Source of the DNA: Cymodocea nodosa
Taxonomy: Eukaryota; Streptophyta; Magnoliopsida; Alismatales; Cymodoceaceae
DNA length: 64,000 nucleotides
Direction: 5' to 3'
NCBI GenBank assembly: GCA_036874045.1
Contig: CM072336.1
Coordinates: 21,341,501 to 21,405,500 of the forward strand
Part shown: positions 58,010 to 64,000 of the stretch, piece after piece
How the letters are laid out: the number at the start of each line of letters is the position of its first letter
How positions within the stretch are numbered: the stretch's first letter is position 1
Made by a program: the position numbers and the translations under genes
Notes under the pieces: generated by a model
Told to the model about the DNA's origin: nothing
The model's database searches: none
The model's input: the letters and a program-made list of their open reading frames with translations, nothing else

Positions 58010-60277
58010 TTATCGACCCCTCCTAAGTATATCACTTATAGCATTACATATTTTATCTCCTAGATGCCTAATATCATTTCTGATGTCGTTAAGTACTGCA
58101 TCTAAGTCAGGAGGTAGCTGGGTTTGCTGTTCTGCTTGAACTAAATAACTTTGTTGTTGTTGTTGTATATGTTCTGTATCATGTTGTTGTTGTTGTTGTC
58201 GTTGAGGTTTATGCATGGCCTGAAATTTTTGCAAATCTTTGACACTAAATGCTCTCATGCCTTTAGTTTTAGAGGGCCAGTCAGATAAAGTCAATTGGCT
58301 TGCAAGGATTCTACATACAGCATCACCATAAAATAACTTTGAACTCATATGCTGTAGTTGAGACATAAAAACATCAAACCAATTTATTTGAATTCTATTT
58401 AGTAGGCCATAAGTTGCATATAAACATCTTCTGTTGACTTCCAAATTGTGTCTAACTCTCTAAAATAAATTTGCATGCAATATATTTGCAATAAATCTTG
58501 CCTCTACATTCAGATTTTCCATTAATCTCATTTCAGAATATACATCTGGAATTTTTGATAAAGATTGTATGTTCCATTCCAGTTGTCTTATTATGTCAAA
58601 TCTATTGGTAACAACAACACCTTCATTCTTTAATCCTAAAACTTCAAAAATTAACTCAAGAGACAACATAAACTCCTGTTCATTTATTTGAGTTTTCAAA
58701 AAATTTCCATTCTTGTCCAGATTGCTATAAAAAGCTGCAATAAGCTCTGTGTATTGCTTCCATTTCGTTCCTACTAGCAAGAATTTAATGAGGCCTTGAA
58801 ACTCAAACAGATCTCTTATTTCCATCAAATTTCTAAATTTTATTGGACGAGCATGCAGAATCTGACATGTAATCAGATTATTGTATTTCTGCAATGCTTC
58901 TTCAGATCTAAAATGAATTGCATTACCTTGAATTTTTAATATTGTACACAAAGAAGGTGATACCTGAAGCCGTGATTCAGAGTTTAATTCATCTTCAGGA
59001 ACCTCTTCTTCAAAATGAATGTCATGTTGTTCCTCTTCCAAAATATTATCTTGAAGCTGCTCAAGTAAGCTTGATTCTTTAGCTTCAACAGTGTTAGGAA
59101 CATTGTCAATATGCTCAACATTCATCTGTTCAGTCTCTATAAAATGTTTAGAGTACAATTTTTCCACAAATTCTATAGCCGTTGTATCTGTCTGTAATTG
59201 TACATTTTGTTCAACAGATATTTCCATTGATTCATGCTCTGAATTCTCAGACTCTACTTCTATAGATTTTGTAGAAGGCTGGTTAACTTTTAGCTCTTCT
59301 AGAGTCTTAACATTTTCAATATCTGCTACTCCAGACAATTCAGCCTGTGAACTAGTTACTGCCTCAACATTGTCAATTATATCTGCAATAACTTGTTCAA
59401 TGTCAGGTGCCTGATGCTCTGATTTGTCAATTTCTGTATCATCAGGACTTGTACTAATAGAAAAACTTGAGCTCATATTTGACTTAGATTTCTTCTCAAG
59501 TTTTTTTGCAAGGGAAAATAAAGTCTCATTATCTTCATCAGTTTCAGTGTGTTCGGAACTGATGAGTTTATCAGATGCACAATAAGGTACAATGTCTAGA
59601 CATACATTGTCCTTTGGAAATAAATTTTCATCTGATTTTCCTTTTTAAATAGACTTTGTTTCCTTAGACATAATTTTTCTGACTTTCCTTCTTCTATAAC
59701 ATTTTTGTTTCTCCTTTTCAAGTATTGCTGTTTTCTTTTCAAATTGCTCCATAAAAGTTTTCTGCTTTAATTCTTTTAAGGCACTTTCTATTGCAACGGT
59801 CTTTCGAAGACTGTCAACTTTTGTTTTGTCTACAGCAATATCTGATTCTACTTGTTTTGAATATAAAGGAGTAGGGGTAGCTGATTCATGCTCTTCCTCA
59901 AATGCATGTAGTCTTGTACCGTTTATAGGAGTTTGAGGAGTTCTATTTGATGAACCTACACCTTTTTCCAAATATTTTGCATACTGTTCCAAAAATGCAA
60001 TCTCAGCACATTTCATTCTGTATTCTCTATCATATTTACTTTGAATACCCATGTATGTAATACTTGCATTAGTATGTTAAAGTTCTTGTCTAACTTCATC
60101 TAATATATCCTAAGAAAAGAAGTAATCTCTATAAAGTTCTTCTAACCTTTTGTCCACTCGAAATATTTTCTTGAACCAAGTACGTGGAACTTCATCATTC
60201 TCTATTTCTTTTCCTTTTGCATCTCTTCTGCTTTTGCCTTTTCCTCTGCCACGACCTTTGTAGAACTTGGAGACCAT
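58010..60277 (-). pseudogene. SIRE env-like ORF, one frame with several internal stops
   Basis: The ATG at 60277 opens MVSKFYKGRGRGKGKSRRDA, a basic start common to SIRE-type extra ORFs. All open pieces down to 58010 lie in the same frame, separated only by stops near 60110, 60079, 59645 and 58460; there is no frameshift across about 756 codons. Features: a Lys/Glu-rich coiled-coil-like segment (about 60000-59650), a long acidic region (59480-59000), a conserved core (MEIRDLFEFQGLIKFLLVGT near 58800) and a Gln-rich segment near 58210-58130. The stops at 60110 (TAG) and 58460 (TAG) suit C to T changes at CAG. The product in SIRE elements is of uncertain function and should not be taken as a proven envelope. 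Confidence 0.8.
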
Positions 60278-60301
60278 CGTCGCAGGTTGCAACAGCAACA
60301 A

Positions 60302-61861
60302 GCGGGAAAGATTTTCTTGACAAAGTTTACAAATAACCTAAGTCCCCGTGTAATAAGTGTTTAAATAGGGTTTTTAGGCGTATAACTCAACGTGAAGAGA
60401 AGTCAGGTTTAGAAATTAAATAAATATTGAATAAAGTTTATTCAATCAAGGTACCCGAAATATTCAAGTATAACTTGTTGAGTTAACCAACCTAACGAGT
60501 AAAACGTTGTCTAGAGGCAGTTTTACACGTTACCTTATCTAACATAACGTCTAGTTAGTACACAACAATTTTCGGATGCTTCCAACTGAAACGTTCCGAA
60601 AACAACACACATGCTAAACTTAACATTATCTTGAGAACATTGTAAACTATTTGAACATTTTGTCATTTGAATCTAAAATAGTTTATTTGTCTTTTTAAAT
60701 TATTTCATCAAGATTTTAAGAGGACATTAATTCAGATTAACTAAGATTTATATTCTAAATTATATTAATCTATTTTCGACATTGTTAATCCTCCCCCTAC
60801 AAATATACTTCATATATATTCAATCAAAATACAAAATATACTTGTAGTGACAATAGATGTTAAGTATAACTATACTTTTACATTTTCTTTTCAGAGACTT
60901 CCGTTATCCTGTCATCATCAAAAATGATTTCCAGAATCAATTCCTACTGTATATGAATCAAAACACAACTTTGAACTCAATTCGATTAATTCAAGGAGAA
61001 TAAAAGAATGTATCTCAAATAAACATTTTCAAAAGTACTAATGTTGATTCAATAAATCAGTAGTCATATTGGTATAAACTATATACGATTCAAAGATATC
61101 TGTAATTAATGAAACAACTTTTTCTTTTCAAAACAGTAAATATTGATAATTTTCTTTAAAAGTTAGTTTGAAAAGCTTGAATCATACAAGAGCTTTCTAA
61201 TGTACCTGTGTAATGAGCTTTCAGTCAACAATCTTAGATCTGATCAGGACCTTAGGTTGCCAGATTTAAAGAATCCTTTTTCAAGACAACAATCCTTACA
61301 TACCTATCTACTCAAGTACAAAAGGCTCGTGATCAAACTGATCAATAAACTCTCAAAGATTTTTACTTTGTAAGCACTTTTCATTTTAAGCACAGTATAT
61401 ATGTATTCCATTAATATAGATGCAATAAAATACAAATCTCATACAATTTTTACTTCTATGATTGTACTGAGAATATGAATCAGTTTCAATAAGCTTATAC
61501 TTTTGATTAACAGTTTAAGATGAGTTACATATAACTTATTCTACAAGTTTAATTAATTAAGTCAAATTTATGCATGATCATATGCATTTTCCTTGATTCA
61601 AAGAAAACATTTAATCAAAATTTCAGAATGTCAGAAGTATTTAATGTTTTTCATTTACACTTCCACTTAAAATCGTAAAAACTATTAAAATTGATAAACT
61701 ACTTAAAATCAATAAGATACTACTATGATTTTACAATAAATACATAGTATCTTAAGCAGCAGTTTAGATATTACTTTAGATATTTATAATAAGTATATAA
61801 TATCTATGAGGTGCACAACATCATCAATAATATTTATCTTTTTATGTGGAGTTTAAGCATT
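60302..61861 (-). other. Spacer between RNase H and env-like ORF
   Basis: AT-rich 1.56 kb without protein-like frames. On the minus strand a purine tract GTAGGGGGAGGATT lies at 60787-60800, similar to the 3' polypurine tract. Short CTCAACG-like motifs also occur near 60380 and 60480. Confidence 0.6.
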
Positions 61862-62680
61862 TTACACATCGCATAGCCTACAAATACCTAAATTTAATCT
61901 AATGTTGCAGAATGTATTTTCGTCTAGAGGTTTTGTAAATATATCAGCTAATTGATTTTTACTAGACACAAATTCTAATTTAATTTTTCCTTTAATTACG
62001 TTATCTCTTAGAAAATGATGTCTAACCTCTATATGCTTTGCTCTTGAATGTAATACAGGATTTTTAGAAAGATTTATTGCAGAACTACTGTCACAATAAA
62101 TCTCAGTTGTATCATAAGATAATCCAAAATCTTCTAAAGTTTGCCTTATCCATAGAATCTGAGTGCAACACAGTGCAGCAACAACATATTCATCTTCTGT
62201 AGTAGAAAATGCTACACAGTTTTACTTTTTACTAAACCATGACACCAAATTATTTCCCAATAATTGACATGTGCTACTGGTACTCTTTCTATCAGATTTA
62301 GATCCTGCATAATCAGCATCAATATATCCTATAAGATCTATTGAACTATCCTTAGAATAATACAGTCTGAAATTTTTAGTTCCTTGTATATATCTAAATA
62401 TTCTTTTAACTGCAATTAAGTATGATTCCTTAGGATTAGATTGAAATCTAGCACAAACACACATAGCAAACATAATATCAGGTCTACTAGCAGTCAAATA
62501 AAGTAAAGAACCAATCATACTTCTGTATTTTCTTTGATCTATAGATTTCCCTATGTCATCAATATCTAACTTTAAAGTAGTACTCATAGGAGTTCCTCGA
62601 ATCCTTATATCATTAAAATTAAATTTCTTAAGCATTTCATCTGCATATTTTTCCTGATTTAAAAATATACCTTTATCCAT
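61862..62680 (-). pseudogene. SIRE RT thumb and RNase H
   Basis: Opens MDKGIFLNQEKYADEMLKKF and continues through the copia connection (GTPMSTTLKLD, YRSMIGSLLYLTASRPDI) and RNase H (YIDADYAGSKSDRKSTS, WFSKK-stop-NCVAFSTTEDEY, YCDSSSAINLSKNPVLHSRA, KNQLADIFTKPLDENTF), stopping at 61862. The single internal stop (TAA at 62222) sits where Gln is expected (KKQ), consistent with CAA to TAA. The RNase H acidic residues of the DAD and EDEY motifs are present. Confidence 0.9.
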
Positions 62681-62689
62681 TTATGACAC

Positions 62690-64000
62690 TCAGCAAATTA
62701 AAACCTAGGTTTTCTACAAATAGTACATTCGAAATAACACAAGTAGGAGTTATTTGAACATTGCCCATACCTATGATTTTATCTTTGCTTTTGTTTCCAA
62801 ATGTTACACTTCCTTTCATGGTATTTGTAAAATTTTGTAATAGACTTTTTTGTCCGGTCATGTGACTTGACACTCCACTGTCCAAGATCTATTTTGATGT
62901 TGTTTCCTCCAACACAAATTAAGAAAAACTTTTTCTTGGTACCCAATGTTGTTGAGGACCAAGTTCATTAAACGCATATTTCTTCTTTTTGTTTAAAAAT
63001 AGTTTAACATTATCATTTATATTCTTATTAGTTGTAAGTACTATTGATTTATCATTAGCTTCATACTCACATATATCATTATTGCTTTTGCAATCATTCT
63101 TTTTGTTTTCAGATGTAGTATAATCAAGACCAAACATATTTTTATCAGATGTTAATTTATTTTGGTCATGCTTATACATTTCTGTAAGTTCATACCAAGA
63201 TTTTGTACTTGTATTAACACTTTCCATACATACAAAATCTTTTTCTACACAAGAATTTTTTCTTTTATCACATGCAGAATGAGTAATTGGTCTAATACTA
63301 GTGTATTGAATTACATGCTCAGGTTTCTGAATTTTCAGTTTACTACAATTGTCTAAAATTTTAGAAACATTAGAAACTGAATTTCCAGAACAAAAAACAA
63401 GATTTTTAGAAACATTTATAGTCATGTTAGAAGTACAATTTGACAAATCACATTGATTTATATTATTACTACATGATTCATCCCTTGAAGTACCTACTTC
63501 TACATATTTATTACCTTGTTTCATAATAAAAGGAATTTTAGTCTTAGATTTACTTGAACTGCAACTAATAAATCCTTTATTGGCTTGAGATTCAGGATAT
63601 TCAAGATAATCAAATCCTAAGTCAAATTTATAAGACACCGCAGGGGTACTAGTTTATTTGTCTAACTTAGTTTGACTTAAATTCCATTTCTCAAAGGTAG
63701 ACTTTAAATCTTGCTCTCTCAGTTTTAATTTTTCTATCTCTAATTCAAGTTCATTTATATTGTTTCTCAACATTTCATTTTTAGATTCTATCTTTAATTT
63801 TCTAGCATTTATATTCTGTATTTGTTTATGCAAGATACATTCATTAAATCTAAATTTTTGCAAATCTCTAGCATGATTTTCATTATCACATTTAAACTTT
63901 TCTAAAGTAGTAGACAGGAAACAATTTTCTTCTTCTATAATGGATGAAGATTTTCTAATATTCTTATTTTCCAGTTTACATACTTTAAGTTTTTGTAATA
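62690..64000 (-). pseudogene. SIRE gag C-terminal half and protease
   Basis: From the right edge, a coiled-coil-rich gag segment (MLRNNINELELEIEKLKLRE near 63760) continues in the same frame past a TAA at 63654 into YKFDLGFDYLEYPES, a Ser/Asn/Lys-rich stretch and NELGPQQHWVPRKSFS. After stops at 62919 and 62892 comes protease: ILDSGVSSHMTGQKSLLQNF, with the catalytic DSG kept. Frame is preserved throughout. The TAG before ILDSG replaces the Trp usually found there, consistent with TGG to TAG. It ends at the deletion junction (LLSV, near 62690). Confidence 0.85.

Larger units (their letters stand above)
55826..64000 (-). mobile_element. SIRE/Maximus-type copia element with internal deletion (right end outside window)
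   Basis: Minus strand, read from right to left: gag (64000-62890), protease (62885-62690), then directly the end of reverse transcriptase and RNase H (62680-61862), a 1.6-kb spacer, an env-like ORF (60277-58010), a spacer, polypurine tract (57514-57527) and 3' LTR (57513-55826). Integrase and most of RT are missing between 62695 and 62680. The AAAAAGGGGGAGAT tract, the LTR end and the extra downstream ORF are hallmarks of the SIRE/Maximus lineage. Reading frames are broken mainly by in-frame stops. Confidence 0.9.

Noticed and set aside
58010-60277. Reading the SIRE env-like ORF as a true viral envelope gene
   Set aside because: The family label is by position only; no convincing fusion or surface features were seen, and the frame has several stops.
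1-64000. CRISPR arrays, bacterial operons, tRNA or rRNA genes
   Set aside because: No spaced identical repeats, no cloverleaf-like tRNA sequence with recognisable A and B boxes, and no rRNA stretches were seen on either strand; the content is plant nuclear.

Overview
The window is nuclear DNA of a flowering plant. Four spliced genes carry GT-AG introns and match plant families: early nodulin-93, an AMP1-type M28 glutamate carboxypeptidase, a plant two-membrane-segment acidic protein, and an IQD calmodulin-binding protein. The rest is AT-rich and filled with decayed LTR retrotransposons, PIF/Harbinger remnants, a LINE fragment and tandem repeats. No bacterial operons, CRISPR arrays, rRNA or convincing tRNA genes were seen. 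The species cannot be named from this sequence.

Layout. 1-5157: decayed Ty1/copia element (+) whose gag is split by a solo SIRE-type LTR (268-1601). 5962-7919: ENOD93-like gene (-, 4 exons, 112 aa). 9327-19465: AMP1-like carboxypeptidase gene (-, 12 exons, 728 aa), with large introns holding a copia LTR, a LINE tail and tandem repeats. 20904-24167: two-membrane-segment acidic protein (-, 3 exons, 769 aa). 24168-28860: intergenic, with a MITE-like inverted repeat and degenerate repeats. 29037-36145: four copia fragments in alternating orientation. 38396-39654: IQD gene (+, 3 coding exons, 368 aa). 39655-42900: repeats. 43850-55580: PIF/Harbinger remnants invaded by three roughly 2-kb LTRs, two direct and one inverted. 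55826-64000: a SIRE/Maximus-type copia element (-), with its 3' LTR, an env-like ORF and gag, but with integrase and most of reverse transcriptase deleted. It runs off the right edge.

The coding genes were assembled by hand from splice sites. In each case the exons join in frame without a stop: 339, 2187, 2310 and 1107 nt. All six M28 metal-binding or catalytic positions are kept in the carboxypeptidase. The genes do not form an obvious pathway. AMP1-type proteins act in shoot meristem, hormone and ER-linked microRNA processes, IQD proteins link calmodulin to the cytoskeleton, and ENOD93 proteins are small membrane proteins of uncertain role.

I did not find a clearly new biological system. 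The most unusual observations are: a SIRE derivative that keeps gag and the env-like ORF in open frames broken almost only by nonsense changes; promoter-proximal tandem arrays inside the 2-kb LTRs; a patch of SIRE LTR sequence inside an unrelated LTR; a large inverted LTR pair; and two gene-level oddities, a degenerate third IQ motif and a changed residue pair beside the M28 catalytic glutamate.
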